From positions 23,190,152 to 23,254,151 of the forward strand of contig NC_133536.1 of NCBI RefSeq assembly GCF_048544455.1: a stretch of 64,000 nucleotides of DNA, written 5' to 3'. The stretch is from Silene latifolia. Taxonomy: Eukaryota > Streptophyta > Magnoliopsida > Caryophyllales > Caryophyllaceae. Shown here piece by piece: positions 23,095 to 35,771 of this stretch (positions are counted from its first letter, which is position 1; each line of letters starts with the position of its first letter). The translations under genes were made by a program, and so were the position numbers. The notes under the pieces are model-generated. The model was not told where the DNA came from and searched no databases. It saw only the letters and a list, made by a program, of their open reading frames with translations.

Positions 23095-23960
23095 TGCATA
23101 ATCCAGTGCCTAAATTGGTGAGGGAAGTTCATAGCCAGCAGCATCTGATCCAAAAAATCCCATTCAATAGTATCATAGGCTCTTTGGAGGTCTATTTTAA
23201 ATAGGCACCTCGGGGACACAGCACCCCTCCCATATAATCTTATGATGTCTTGACATATTAGAATATTTTCCATAATACTTATCCCCTTAATGAACCCTCC
23301 ATGACTGGGTGAAATAATGTCAGGAAGTATAGTAGCCAGCCTGTTACATAGGAGCTTTGATATGCATTTGTAGAGAACATTACACCAGGCAATAGGTCGA
23401 TATTGTAGAAATTACTCAGGTCTATCCACCTTGGGAATAAGAGTGATGGTAGTGGTGTTCAATTTTTTAAGAAGGGAATTGGAGGTAAAAAATCCATAAT
23501 GGCAGAACATATATCCTCCCCTACAATCTCCCAAGAGTCTTTAAAGAACTTACTTGAGTATACATCTGACCCAGGTGCTTTGTCATTTGGAATATTGAAC
23601 ATAATATCTTTGATCTCATCCTTTGTGATTGGAGACAGGAGTTGGAGTTTGTGTTGATCATTGCACAGCTTGCCTTTATAAACTATAGAATTGCAGACCT
23701 TAGTAGTCTGACTTTTAGAGCCCGATAAAATCTTATAATAGTCCAAAAAAGCCTGTTGAATCCCTCCTTCCTCAGTGTATATATATTTCCATTATGATCC
23801 TTGATGCTATGAATATAATTCTGATTCCTCCTAGCCTTTATGACTCCATGGAAGTAAGCTGAGTTACAATCTCCATCCGTGATCCAATGTGCTTTGGCTT
23901 TTTGTCTGAGGTACTCTAACTTTGACTGTTGAAGTTTTTTAGACTCCTGGTAAATGGAAT
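23095..23960 (-). pseudogene. Host LINE, piece 3 of 4: linker to RT finger region
   Basis: Encodes the centre of ORF2: a YFHGVIKARRNQNYIHSIKD-type segment near 23790-23860, then SPITKDEIKDIMFNIPNDKA and PGSDVYSSKFFKDSWEIVGE (23520-23640), NILICQDIIRLYGRGAVSP and FKIDLQRAYDTIEWDFLDQM (23090-23270). At least two frameshifts are present. Flanked by E1 on the left (duplication CACAT) and E2 on the right (duplication GGAAT). Confidence 0.88.
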
Positions 23961-25289
23961 TGTAACACCCTCATATACCGAAGAGCCTTAACTAGACCTT
24001 CCTTAGCATATATGGGCGTTACCATCTCGGTTGCCTGAGGAAAGTAATCATCAAAAGTCGATAAAAGAACAATTATAGTTAAATTACAAGTGTTACAACC
24101 AACTAATAAAATAAAGGTACAACTCGTCAGCTACACATTAACTCTATCAGAACTCGTGACAACACACCCCTGCCAGGACTCCAGCTATCAACCTCATCAA
24201 CACCTGCTAAGACTGACTGCTCACCATAAGGGATCACGGCAGACACATAAACAAACAAGACAACCACACAAGGTTAGTACTGAGACAAGACACAATATAA
24301 ACCAATAACAAATGTCAACACAACACAAATACAACCAGTCACACACAATCATACCCACTCCAATCATTCTCCGTCACCGACTGTCCACTGGACCAGCCCT
24401 GCCAGTGGGGGACCGCGGCCGTTCCCATCTAAGCCCCGCTCATCATACCGAGCGATAACCCTGTCCCATTAATGTGCACATCCCCTCCCGTGGCGGGTTC
24501 CACGGAGGGCGAAACTAGGGCGTGAAGCCACTCCCGCAAGTGACTCCACTCAGCCGAGGACGCACCTCGAGAACCAGAGACAATCAATCACAGACAGCTG
24601 CAATACAACAACAACCAACAAACTGTATACACCAACCGACTATCGCATATACTCTGCCATACGAACACAACAACAACACAACAACCACGACACAACAACC
24701 GACACACTAGACCATCCACAGAAACTGAGTAGGCGAACCTACCTTTAAGCGAATGCAACGATTCCAGGCCCATACACGCAATACTCAGCAATCAAGCGAC
24801 ACCTATATACACAATACAAACATCTATCACTACCAAGCTAACCCTAACTGCAAAGACAAAGATACGGATGATGATGACGACATACCTACAAGAGGAAACC
24901 TGGCAAAGGACCGCTTCCCGACTCAAGCTATGCACCCCTAAGGCACAAGGACCTCCAAAGGCTCCCATGGAAGGTATATGGTGAAGGGAAGGGAAGGAGG
25001 CGACCTAAAGGTCTGAAGAAATGAGGCGAAAATGATTTTCAGTTTTAACAAAACACGATTATAAACCCTCGCTGAAAAGACGTTACTCGATCGAGTGCCC
25101 CACATACTCGATCGAGTGTCCCCTACTCGATCGAGTACCCAAGCTACTCGATCGAGTAACCTCTACTCTATCGAGTACCACCCCTAAATCAAAACACAGG
25201 ATAACTTTGGTACGCACTTCTAAGGACTATTACCGCTCCCAAGGTCGGTTAACGCTGGTCAACTGGTCTCTAAAAGGGCGGGTATTACA
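23961..25289 (-). repeat. E2 3' LTR (left on plus strand)
   Basis: 1329 bp, TGTAACACCC to GGGTATTACA. Palindrome cluster E begins at 25085. It pairs with 40391-41724 with few differences by eye. Confidence 0.93.
25085..25176. repeat. ACTCGATCGAGT palindrome cluster E (E2 LTR)
   Basis: Starts at 25085, 25106, 25125, 25146 and 25165 (the last is ACTCTATCGAGT). Spacing is 21, 19, 21, 19. Confidence 0.95.
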
Positions 25290-26680
25290 GTCTTCCCCCC
25301 CTAAAAAGAACTTCGTCCCCGAAGTTCAACTCACCTATCCCAAAACACAAGATACGAAACCAAAACGACATCACTACTCTTCCGACACAGGTCACTACTC
25401 TCCGGAAATACTATCCTCCATGTCATCATCATCAACTGTCTATCACTCCACCTAGATCTACTTCTACACTCAACCACAAGAAATACCAACCTCACAATAC
25501 GAATCGGCACAACCAACGATTACACTGCTGCTCACAACTCTTAGCCATGCACTACGAGATTTACACGTTCACTAGTAACAACCATCAACATGAAACATGT
25601 CACATTAACGCAACTATGTCACCTAACGTTACGATTCTATTCCCAACACATGACATCATAACTATCTTTCTATGACCTTCTTTTAAAGCACACTCTTCAA
25701 CTTTAACTTCAACATACAAATTACTCAACGAACAAGTGAAAACAATTATAGTTTCGTACAAGAGATGTAACCGAAATAATAGAAAACATTATAAACAAAC
25801 AACCAAATGATTGTAATATTGGCCTTTTTATTTTGCGACATTACTCTTCCCCTCTAAAAGGAAACTTCGTCCCCGATGTTCACCACCGAATTACTACACA
25901 TATTACTTAAAATGACCTTTTTGACACGTACCCAACACCTATGATTCGTTATTGACATTACTCAGTACTCATACAACCATTAATTCATAAAACATGGGCA
26001 ACTGTATTCGAATAATTAGTTATAGGCACGGATGTATGAGTGTATCAAATGTGTATGGGAAATATGCGAACTCCGTGAAATATAACTAGTAGTTAAAGAG
26101 GATGTAAAATGAATGCAATAAGAACCAACTTCTACTTGCACTATTCGTTACGAATACGCATCCAAAACACAAACACGACTTCCCACATATGAAATTAACG
26201 GTTCAAACATGTTACTAATCATAAACAACCATATTAAACCTCAAACTTGTAATGATATGACCGTTAAAACAATTTTAATTAACGAAAAGTTCCTGTAACA
26301 GTGCTACTCGATCGAGTATATAGGGTACTCGATCGAGTGCCCGCTACTCGATCGAGTGTCTTGGCTACTCGATCGAGTAGATCAGAATACCCCATCCTTG
26401 TCATACCTGCAGCTACTCGACCGAGTGAGGGGCACTCTGTCGAGTGGCCATAGGTCAAAACCTTTGAAATTTTTTTTCCGTCGTAACACAATATATATAA
26501 AATGTCAGATAAATGCGAGTCGGGATGATAACCCGACTCCTCAAAATCCTGCAACAAGTTTAAACCAAGCAAATTCGGCCTTATGGCCATCCATACAAAC
26601 CAATGTAAAAAGTACTAACTAACAACGACTACTATCATCCAACACAACCAAACCATGAACAAAGAGAAAGAAAAGGAGTA
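25290..26680 (-). other. E2 internal 3' region, non-coding
   Basis: Lies between the E2 ORF stop and the 3' LTR. It holds two copies of the polypurine stem-loop block (25309-25326 next to the LTR, and 25863-25880) and palindrome cluster F. No coding sequence. Confidence 0.7.
26306..26443. repeat. ACTCGATCGAGT palindrome cluster F (E2 interior, after ORF)
   Basis: Four perfect copies at 26306, 26327, 26346 and 26367 (spacing 21, 19, 21), then ACTCGACCGAGT near 26415 and ACTCTGTCGAGT near 26433. Confidence 0.93.
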
Positions 26681-28006
26681 TCACTCCTGCTGCTGCTGCT
26701 CATCCATCATCTCATCTCCACCACCACCCCCTCCCGAGGTGCCTGCTCCCGATGACCCAAGACCCGCATCGACCCCTGCCCCAGCTCTAGGACTCACATA
26801 CCATGGGGTCAAACCACCAAAAGCAAAGGACTGTGGTGTCCCCCATGCTGTCTGGTCCACCCCGTAAGAGTGAAAAACCCCACTGTAGTCCCCAACTCCG
26901 CTCCACCACACTGGGTGTGGTCCCTCGGTCCCAATACCCTAAGCATACGCCATCTCATGCATGTTCCGGAGTGTCAAAGTAGATGATTCTCTCTCTGCCA
27001 AGTAGCTCGAACGCGTCTTTGGGGTATCGAGGTAGGGGTAACAAGGAAATGGGTGCTGTGGTGGTGCTGCTGGCTGTGGTCTTATCTCAGCTGTCCTCTC
27101 CCTCACACGACGTGGTCCCCTCCCTAGCCTGGGTCTATCCTCGGCCGCTCTCACATTCTCCCCTTTCCTCGGCTCGGGCATCACCTGGAGGATCGTGTCG
27201 TCAATGAGGTATGTTTGTATCTGTCGAGGTACATCATCATCCTCCTCCTCCTCATCGGAGTCCACAGTCACTACCACTGGGTCTAATGGCTCTGTCGGTG
27301 GGAGATGCTCAGGAGCCGGTATCCTCATCCAACTCATACCCCACACCCTCCAAGCTAGGCTACCATCCTCCAAGGATCTCAACCATTTCAGGTCGAGGTA
27401 GTAGTCTCTGTCCATGGTAGGCACCGGTGTGGCTAGGGGAACGTACTCAGAAGAAGTCTCGAAGGAGGCTAGCTTTTCAGCTAACCGGGTGGCAAAAGCA
27501 CCACAACTCAAGTACCGAGTGGTAGAGGTAGCCATCAAAGCAAGGCTAGCACACACCATGGCAGGAGCATTGAAGACCACCCTCTCAGTCCCCTCCGGGT
27601 TTAGATAAGACATCAAAAGCAACAACTCGTGATTGTTCAGCTTACTCATATCCGGTCTCTCATAAAGAAGATTTGAGATAGAACGAAGGAAGACCCTCAA
27701 AGTGACATGTTGAACGTCGTTAATCAACATGTTGCTGGAGGTGGGAGCTGACTTTCCGGAAAGACAAGGCATAAGGCGGCAAACCCCGCACTCAGCTGGA
27801 ATCTCGCTGATGGAATCCTTGGGAGGCTTAGCCAACCCAAGGTGAGAAGCGAAGAGGTCCATGGTCAACACAAAACTCGTGTTCATAAGACGGAACTCAA
27901 CAGACTGTGCAGCTGGCTCGTATTTAAACGAGCTCATGAATTCTAAGGTCAGAAAAGGATAGGAATGCTTCCTCAAACGATACAGCCCCGTGAACCCCAA
28001 GGTCTC

Positions 28007-28688
28007 TGTTTGGGCTAAAAATAGCACAATAAAGAAGGCCCACTCAATGAAATAAAAAGCTATGGAAGGAGTGATAAGGAGGAAGGAAGCCCGCGGTTGG
28101 AGAAAGGAGAAACGGGCTCAAAGGAGATCAGGAGTCCATCATAAGAGGCGTCCGGATTAAGGAAAAAGGAGTTAGGGAGAAGTTAGGGAGATCAGGGAGA
28201 ATTGGGAAAGGCGGCCAAGTATGGGAAGAGTTCTTATGGAAATTATATTTCCTTTCCATATTCGAAGTAGGACATATCTAGGGTTCTTACCCTATAAATA
28301 GCCAAGAAAGCAAATCAAGAAGGACATTCAACACACATCCGTATTCATACATTCACATTCAAGAACACATCAACACCACGGCATATTATTATCAAATATA
28401 CATTCGTCCAAGATCTTGCAGGCCTGACGCCTAGGGCCAGCGGGATTAGCTTTGTGCCTCAATTGTAATCATCCTCCTATTCAAATAGTGCAATATTTGG
28501 CAGGGTACCGTCCCTCCCGCGGTTGTTCCCACATTGGGTTTTCCGCGTCACCAAATCTTACGTGTCAATTTACATTACGTACTTTATTTCTTTATTTAAA
28601 TATCAACAAACGAGCAATCATACAATTAACCAACGAATAAAGACCGCATTGACCCTAATCAATCAACTTGGTAAAAAATACCTAAACA
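28007..28688 (+). repeat. E3 5' LTR
   Basis: 682 bp, TGTTTGGGCTAAAA to CCTAAACA. TATAAATA at 28293-28300 is a likely promoter element, and the transcript would start near 28330. Confidence 0.93.
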
Positions 28689-28689
28689 G

Positions 28690-28709
28690 TTTGGCGCCCA
28701 CCGTGGGGC
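28690..28709 (+). other. E3 primer-binding site
   Basis: TTTGGCGCCCACCGTGGGGC directly after the 5' LTR. The same 20 bases follow the E5 LTR at 56424-56443. The tRNA is not assigned here. Confidence 0.8.
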
Positions 28710-28745
28710 ATTGTGGTCGTCAATCGTTGATATTCTAGATACACA

Positions 28746-30600
28746 ATGGATAAGCAAGCATCTGAAGCCGTGTCAGGGAGCAGGCAACCATCGCCACCCC
28801 CACCATCTACTCAAAATCAAACATCAACAGTGGCCACGCAGGCTCCCGGACACACCTCAAGAATCATACCGACAACAAAAACTTCTTTACCTCCTAGGAG
28901 CCCTGCTGTCGTGGTCCAAGCCAGATCAGATAAGGGAACAGCAAGTTCAGGCCTCACTCCGCCACCTAGTCCCACAAAAATCTTGCTCACTGGTGTAGAA
29001 AATCTTCAGAAAGCTATGGAAAACATAAGAGAAGACCAGAGGAAAGCTGAAGCTAAAGCAAGAAAGAGGGACAGAGAGCTCTAGGCACAGATAGACATCC
29101 TGGAACAGCAGTCTGTCACCCCAGCAAGCAGGACAGACGTGGGAAGGCCTACACTAGTAGATCTGACGCATGGGGCATCAGGCAGCAGGAATCCATTTCG
29201 ACAGGTACCGGCTGAATTAATAACGAGATTGGATCTGTCCACGATACCAGCAGATGGAAGGATAACCCCACAAGGGTTGGGATACCTCACGCCGGTAACT
29301 GCGGCTGCGGCGGCCGAGATGGAAGCACGAGCAGGTGGCATCCCTGTCAGCAGCCCCACAACGATTGATCAGACGCCTGGAGCAGGATCCGAGTCAAACC
29401 AACAAATGTCTGGTAGCAGGGGACAGTCGTTACAACAACTCCTCTAGCAGCTGGAACACATCAGAACCATCAAGAGCTCGGATCAGGAGGCGCGTATATT
29501 GAACAAAGAAGGCGACCAACGGGCGGACCCCGTTCAGCAAAGATCACAAATTAGCAAGATTGAGTTAAAAGAAATGCGAGCGGGGTCCTGTGGTTGCCAC
29601 CCCCACTCGAGAAAGCGACTCTGACAGCTACGCCGACTCACCATTCGTGGACACCATATCCATCACAGCCATGCCAAAGGGATTCACAAATCCAAATATG
29701 CCTCTCTTCGATGGCACGGCAGATCCCTTTGATCATATAAGCCAGTACAAGCAGAAAATGATGACGAGAATGACTATAGGGAAAGTCAAGGAGGCTTGCA
29801 TGTGCAAAGGGTTCGGTCCACCCTAACAGACCGACACTTCGATGGTTTGTGAGCACCAAAACAGTCGATATCTACATTTGCTTTGAATTGGTGAACGCAT
29901 TCACTCAACGATTCGCAAGCGGCGAGAAATCCACAGAAGCATGCAGGAGATTTGTACAGAATCGTCCAAGGGGCAGGAGAGAGCATTGGAGAATACAATA
30001 CTAGGTTCAACAATGAGAAGGTAGCAGTACGAGAGTGTGATGTCTCAACAACAGTAGAAGCCTTCAGAAGAGGCCTCCACCACGACTCCGACCTATACAA
30101 GCAGCTAACTATGCATCCATGCCATAGTTTTGAGGCGGTACATGAGAAGGCAGCTGCCGCAATCAGATTGGAGGAAGATATCCTAGCCAGAGCCAGCTTA
30201 CTGAGCACGCCAAGTATTTCTAGTACCTCAGCCGTAGAGAAATCAGGAAGAATGCAAACTACCAGCAAGAAGGATGAGAGGTACAGACCATATGGAAGGG
30301 GAGTCAACAGGATCGAGGAAAATCAGATACTCCCCACTCTGGCAGAGTATGGATTCACTACGGGTATCAGGGGAATCTTGAAAGCACTCAGGGAGATGGG
30401 AGATGGAGTTAGGTGGCCCAACCCACCAGTAGGAGAGCAAGCATGGAGAAAGGATAGAAAGAAGAAGTGTGAGTTCCATCGTGATATCGGACACAAAACT
30501 GAGGACTGCTACACATTACGAAGAGAGATCAAGCGCCTGTACGAACCAGGAAAGCTGAGCCACCTATTACCACGTGGGGGCAAGCAGCAAGATAAGGTAG
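28746..30600 (+). pseudogene. E3 gag
   Basis: Begins MDKQASEAVSGSRQPSPPPP with a proline-rich N-terminus. The Retrotrans_gag core appears as SYADSPFVDTISITAMPKGF and PNMPLFDGTADPFDHISQYK (29620-29770, shifted frame), then [20 protein letters not shown] and [20 protein letters not shown] (29950-30130). The knuckle [14 protein letters not shown] lies at about 30465-30512. In-frame stops at 29082 and 29445 are both TAG. Two frameshifts bracket 29580-29950. Most of the same sequence is readable in one frame, so the original was a single gag-pol polyprotein. Confidence 0.88.
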
Positions 30601-33600
30601 GCTCCGCCAAGCCTGCAGACCCACCCACATGCACCAAAATCATAAACGTAATAACAGGCGGCTCAGACTTAAGCGGGCTGACATACTCAGCAGCTAAAAG
30701 ACGTGCCACCGAGATTAAAGGAGACAGGCCAGCCAATTCTTGCAGAATTTCTTGCAGTGATCTGCCAGCGGTCAGTTTTGATGAAGGAGATACATACGAT
30801 GAACGAGAACATCATGACGCACTTATTATCACCTTATCAATGGCCAATTGCACAGTTAGAAAGGTCTTGGTAGATACAGGAAGCTCGGTCAACCTAATCA
30901 TGCTGAAAACTATAGAAAACATGGGATTCAGCGAGAAGGATTTGCAGAAGAAGACTATTCCGCTAGTAGGCTTCAGTGGAGAAACAGCCAGCTCACTAGG
31001 CGAGATAGTCATCCCAACCTATGTGGGAGGAGTCAACAAGCAAGTCAGGTACCTGGTTATAGACGGCCCCTCCACCTACAACGTCATCTTGGGAAGACCA
31101 TGGTTGCACCAGATGAAAGCAGTCCCCTCAACATACCACCAGTGCATAAAGTTCCCCACACCATGGGGAGTAGAGACAATAAGAGGAGATCAGGAGGAAG
31201 CTAGAGGCTGCTATAAGAAGGCACTCAAGTGCACTTCCAGCCCTCCCGCATAGCAATTACAGAAGCAGCCTATCCAGGGCGAATACATCGAACCCCCAGC
31301 AGAAGAGCCGGATCAAATCAACCTGGACAAGCTGCACCCAGAAAGAACCGTGCTCATTGGAGCAGGATGCACAGGAAGCTTAAGACAGCAACTAGTCAAG
31401 TTCTTACAGGATAACATGGATTGTTTTGCATGGTCACACGATGACATGATAGGAATAGATCCTTCCACCATAACACATAAGCTTAGTGTAGACCCAAAGT
31501 GTAAACCCATCCAGCAGAGAAGAAGAAAGTTTGCAGCGGAAAGAAACAAAGTGATTAACCAAGAGGTAGATAGCCTGCTAGCAGCGAAGAAAATAAGAGA
31601 AGTAAAATATCCAGAATGGCTGTCTAACGTAGTGGTGGTGCCTAAGAAGAATGGGAAGTGGAGAGTATGTGTGGACTTCACCGATCTCAACAAAGCATGC
31701 CCTAAAGATCCCTTCCCGCTGCCTCATATTGACGCAATGGTAGATGCGACAGCTGGACATGAGATGTTAACATTCCTGGACGCGTGGAGTGGATACAATC
31801 AGATTAAAATGGATCCTGCAGATCAAGAGAAGACGGCATTTATGTCTGAAAGAGGAATATATTGCTACAACGTCATGCCATTCGGCCTAAAGAACGCAGG
31901 CTCCACATATCAAAGGCTGGTTAACAGAATGTTCAAAGAATAGATAGGAAGAACAATGGAGGTATATATTGATGACATGGTGGTGAAATCAGAAAAGGCC
32001 AAAGATCATATGCGGCATCTGGCAGAAACATTCAGCACCCTCAGAGAATACAAGATGAAGCTAAACCCATCTAAATGCACCTTTGGAGTATCTTCTGGCA
32101 AATTCTTGGGCTATATTGTAACTCAAAGAGGGATAGAAGCCAGCATCGAGCAGATCAAAGCCGTCTTACAACTAGAATCACCTGAAAAGCCTAAAGATGT
32201 TCAAAGACTAGCTGGAAAGGTAGCAGCCCTGAACAGGTTCATTTCAAAATCTTCAGACAAATGCAGGCTGTTTTACGACGTACTAAGGAAAAGCCAGAAG
32301 TTTGAATGGACCTCGGAGCACGAGCAAGCCTTCAGAGAGCTGAAGCACTACCTCAGCAGCCCGCCGCTGCTGTCGAAGCCAAAACCGGGAGAACCACTAT
32401 TCCTATACCTGGCCGTCACAGAAGTGGCAGTGAGTGCTGTCTTGGTCAGAGAGTAAGAAAAGGAGCAAAAGCCAGTATACTACTTGAGCAAGTCTCTGCT
32501 ACCGGCAGAGACCAGGTACACATCCCTTGAAAAATTAGTACTAGCATTGGTAGTAGCATCTCGCAAACTGCGCCCCTATTTTGAGTCCTACATCATACAT
32601 GTCGTGACCAACTACCCGCTAAAATCTATAATGAGGAAGCCTGAACTATCAAGCACAATGTCCAAATGGTCTGTACACCTCAGTGGGTACGATATCCAAT
32701 ATGACCCCAGAACAACAATCAAATCGCAAGCACTGGCCGACTTCGTGTTAGACTTCAGCCCAGCCATCCAGAATCTGGCAGATACGGAGATCCTCACCTT
32801 AGAAGGAAGCAAGGAGACAGAAGTTTGGTAGATGCATATTGACGGAGCCTCCAACCAAAGGGGGGCAGGCGTGGGATTAATCCTGCGATCACCACAGGGA
32901 GACCTGATAGCGCAAGCAGTAAGATATGAATTCAAGGCAACCAACAATGAAACAGAGTACGAGGCCTTGATATTAGGAATGAAGCTAGCTTTGGAGTTAG
33001 GGGTCAGACACCTGCTCATATCCAGTGACTCTCTATTAATAGTCAACCACGTGAATGATGAGTTTATAGCCAGAGATTCGAAGATGATTGCATACCTAAA
33101 AGTAGCAAAGGAGTTAAAACAGAAATTCGAAACTTGCAAGCTTAAGCAGATCCCCAGAGATCAGAACGTAGAAGCAGACGCCCTAGCAACCTTGGGGGCA
33201 ACATTTAAACCAACGGAGCTATCCAGCATTCCAATAGCACACATGCTGGAGCCTTCCATCCAGAAGACAGATGAAATAGATAAAGGTGAACTGGAGGATC
33301 CACAGAGCGAGAAAAAAGTCCAGGCAGTTATAGAGGAAGGTGAGAACTCCCAGCCAGACAGGCAGACGCCTGACCAAACAGTCGAACAAGCAGGCGACTG
33401 GCGCACACCTTACCTAGACTGGTTGCGCCATAGCAAGCTACCAGATGACAAGAAGGAAGTAAGAGATTTCAGAATAAGGGCTTCCAGGTTTATACTCATT
33501 GAAGATATATTATTCAGAAAGTCACTAGCAGGCCCCTACTTACGGTGCCTAGACAAGGAAGAAGCACAGACTGTATTACATGCTCTCCACAGTGGCGAAT

Positions 33601-34628
33601 GTGGAAACCATGCAGGGGGCAGGAGTCTGGCAAATAAAGCCCTCAGACAGGGATACTATTGGCCTACAATGAAGGCAGATGCAACAGAGTACGCACGCAA
33701 ATGTGACGCCTGCCAGCGCTCAGCACCAATGATCCATCAGCCAGCAGAGCCCCTGAACCCTATCATTTCTCCCTGGCCATTCATGGCGTGGGGCATGGAC
33801 ATAGTAGGCCCTCTACCACGGGCCACAGGAAACAGAACCTGGATGCTAGCAATGACATATTACTTCTCCAAGTGGATAGAGGCAGAAGCATTCACAGAGG
33901 TAAAAGATAAACAGGTCATTTCGTTTATAAAACGAAACATCATTTGCAGGTTTGGTATCCCGTCAGAAATCATATGTGACAATGGCTCACAATTCATCTC
34001 CAACGATACCGAGGGATACTGTGCCAGGTGGAACATCACCTTAAAAAAGTCAGCACCTAGGACTCCAAAGTCCAACGGGCAAGTGAATCCAAAGAACAAA
34101 ATCATCATGGACAATCTGAGAAGGAGGTTACAGGAGTTAGGAGGAAAGTGGGCGGATGAATTGCCACTAGTGTTATGGTCGGACGAACGACACCAAAGAT
34201 AGCAACAGTCAAACACCCTTCACTGGTGTTTGGCGCGAAGCGATCATTCCGTCGAAGTTCTAGTTCCCACTCACAGGTATGAAAATATGACAGGGGAACT
34301 GAACAATACAGAGATGATCAGAAGCCTGGACACAATTAACGAGCTGCGAGCAAGCGTAAAAATCCGTCTGGCTGCCTACAAACAGTCTATGGCCAGGAGT
34401 TATAACAAGAATGTGAAAGTCAGGCTCCTGGAGGTAGGAGACCTGGTTCTCCGAGAAGTGTTTCAAAACACCAAGAATCGAAAAGCAGGCAAATTCGCCT
34501 ACAAGTGGGAAGGACTATATCAGGTAGAAGGAGTTGTTGGCCATGGTGCATACAGACTGATGACTATGGACGGTCAAATCATACAACGCCCATGGAACAT
34601 ACTTCACCTGAAGAGATATTACTTTTAA
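30601..34628 (+). pseudogene. E3 pol: protease, RT, RNase H, second RNase H, integrase
   Basis: Protease [13 protein letters not shown] (30866-30905). RT VVVPKKNGKWRVCVDF, MPFGLKNAGSTYQRLVNRMF and catalytic YIDDMVVKS (31961-31990). First RNase H ETRYTSLEKLVLALVVASRK (32505-32570). Second, archaeal-type RNase H starts MHIDGASNQRGAGVGLILRS (32832) with NNETEYEALILGMKLALELG and DQNVEADALATLG. Integrase zinc region HSGECGNHAGG and CDACQR (33590-33720), catalytic MDIVGPLPRATGNR, CDNGSQF and SNGQV (33795-34085), C-terminal domain to 34628. In-frame stops at 31251, 31941, 32454 and 32829, plus a frameshift zone near 34180-34235, disable it. Most stops are TAG, compatible with C-to-T decay of CAG or G-to-A decay of TGG. 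Confidence 0.92.
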
Positions 34629-35310
34629 TAATAAGTAGACTTTAGCTTTCAGAATGATGTACTATGAAAAGCCAAATCACCTTTAAAGTTAAAATAAAAA
34701 TCCGATAGTAGGCATACTGCCAATTTCACTTTTATTTCTGGTGTCTCTAGCTCTTTTAAAACTTTAAAACTACTATTAGATGATGTGGTCTGGCAGCATC
34801 CTGGGACCACAATTGCTCTGGTACCCCATGAGATGGCGACAGGTACTTCACATCATTCTAATAGATTTTCTTATTTTCAGGCTTCTCTAAGTACATCACT
34901 TTGAATCCTAGTGTCTATGGTACTTTGAAAGGATGTCTAGCAGGACTGTCAACTGCCAACGCGGGGTGACAAGGCACACGGCACTCCAACATGCCTAACC
35001 TATTTTCTCCACAAGGAGCACCCTCACCAGGCGGACTGTGGAACATACGAAAGGGAGCCTGGTTGACAGCTAAATACGCTTATCTAGCTACCCCTGATAC
35101 CACCCCCTGGACGTAGCTCGCACTAATCGCAATCAATAAGGGCCCCAGCATGCATGCATACGAACATGGAACGTAGGGATATCTGCGCTACCAGAATCCT
35201 GCAGCGTCCCATTGGTCCTAGAACGACGATAAACTTGCCTAAATTACGCCCCTGTTGGCTTTAAACGTGATGAACACACCTTGCCTCATGAACAAGGTTA
35301 AGTAGTCCAA
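34629..35310 (+). other. E3 region between pol and tandem repeat, non-coding
   Basis: No frame with family features. It links integrase to the repeat zone. Confidence 0.6.
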
Positions 35311-35575
35311 AACTGCGGCATACGCCTAAATCAGCCATCAGGCTGACACGGCAGCTAGCTTAGTCTGGATCAGCCTTTTCAGGCTGACCAGACTGGTCTA
35401 AATCAGCCTCTTAGGTTGACACGGCCACTCCTCCTTACATTGCGGCATATGCCTAAATCAGCCATCAAGCTGACACGACAGCTAGCTAAGTCAGAACGTC
35501 AGCCTTTTCAGGTTGACAGGACTCGCCTAAATCAGTCAAGCAGGCTGACACGGCAAACTTCCTAAAAATAAGGAT
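35311..35575. repeat. E3 tandem repeat zone, about 127-bp unit
   Basis: GCGGCATA(C/T)GCCTAAATCAGC starts at 35315 and again at 35442. Within each unit, shorter modules of CTAAATCAGCC...GGCTGACACGGC recur. The CAGCC/GGCTG halves form many short hairpins. An amplified tandem repeat before the 3' LTR is a Retand hallmark. Confidence 0.8.
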
Positions 35576-35771
35576 AAAAATAACAAGCACACGATATGTA
35601 AGCTAAAACCTTGCTAAACTATGACAAGGGGCATTTCAAAACATGGCCAAAGTACGGCCCAAAGTTTAACCGCCACCTTGGCGGAGGAACCACAAGAAGA
35701 GTTTTAAAACTTACAAAGTCTGCCACCTCTGGGCGAGACTGCCAAAAAAGTTCATCAAAACATAAAAATAC

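Noticed and set aside
26983..27608. Plus-strand frames opposite the E2 ORF
   Set aside because: Shadow frames of the minus-strand ORF with Ser/Pro-rich artefact composition.
28452..28738. Short frames in the E3 LTRs repeated at 37719-38050
   Set aside because: LTR duplicates, no coding features.
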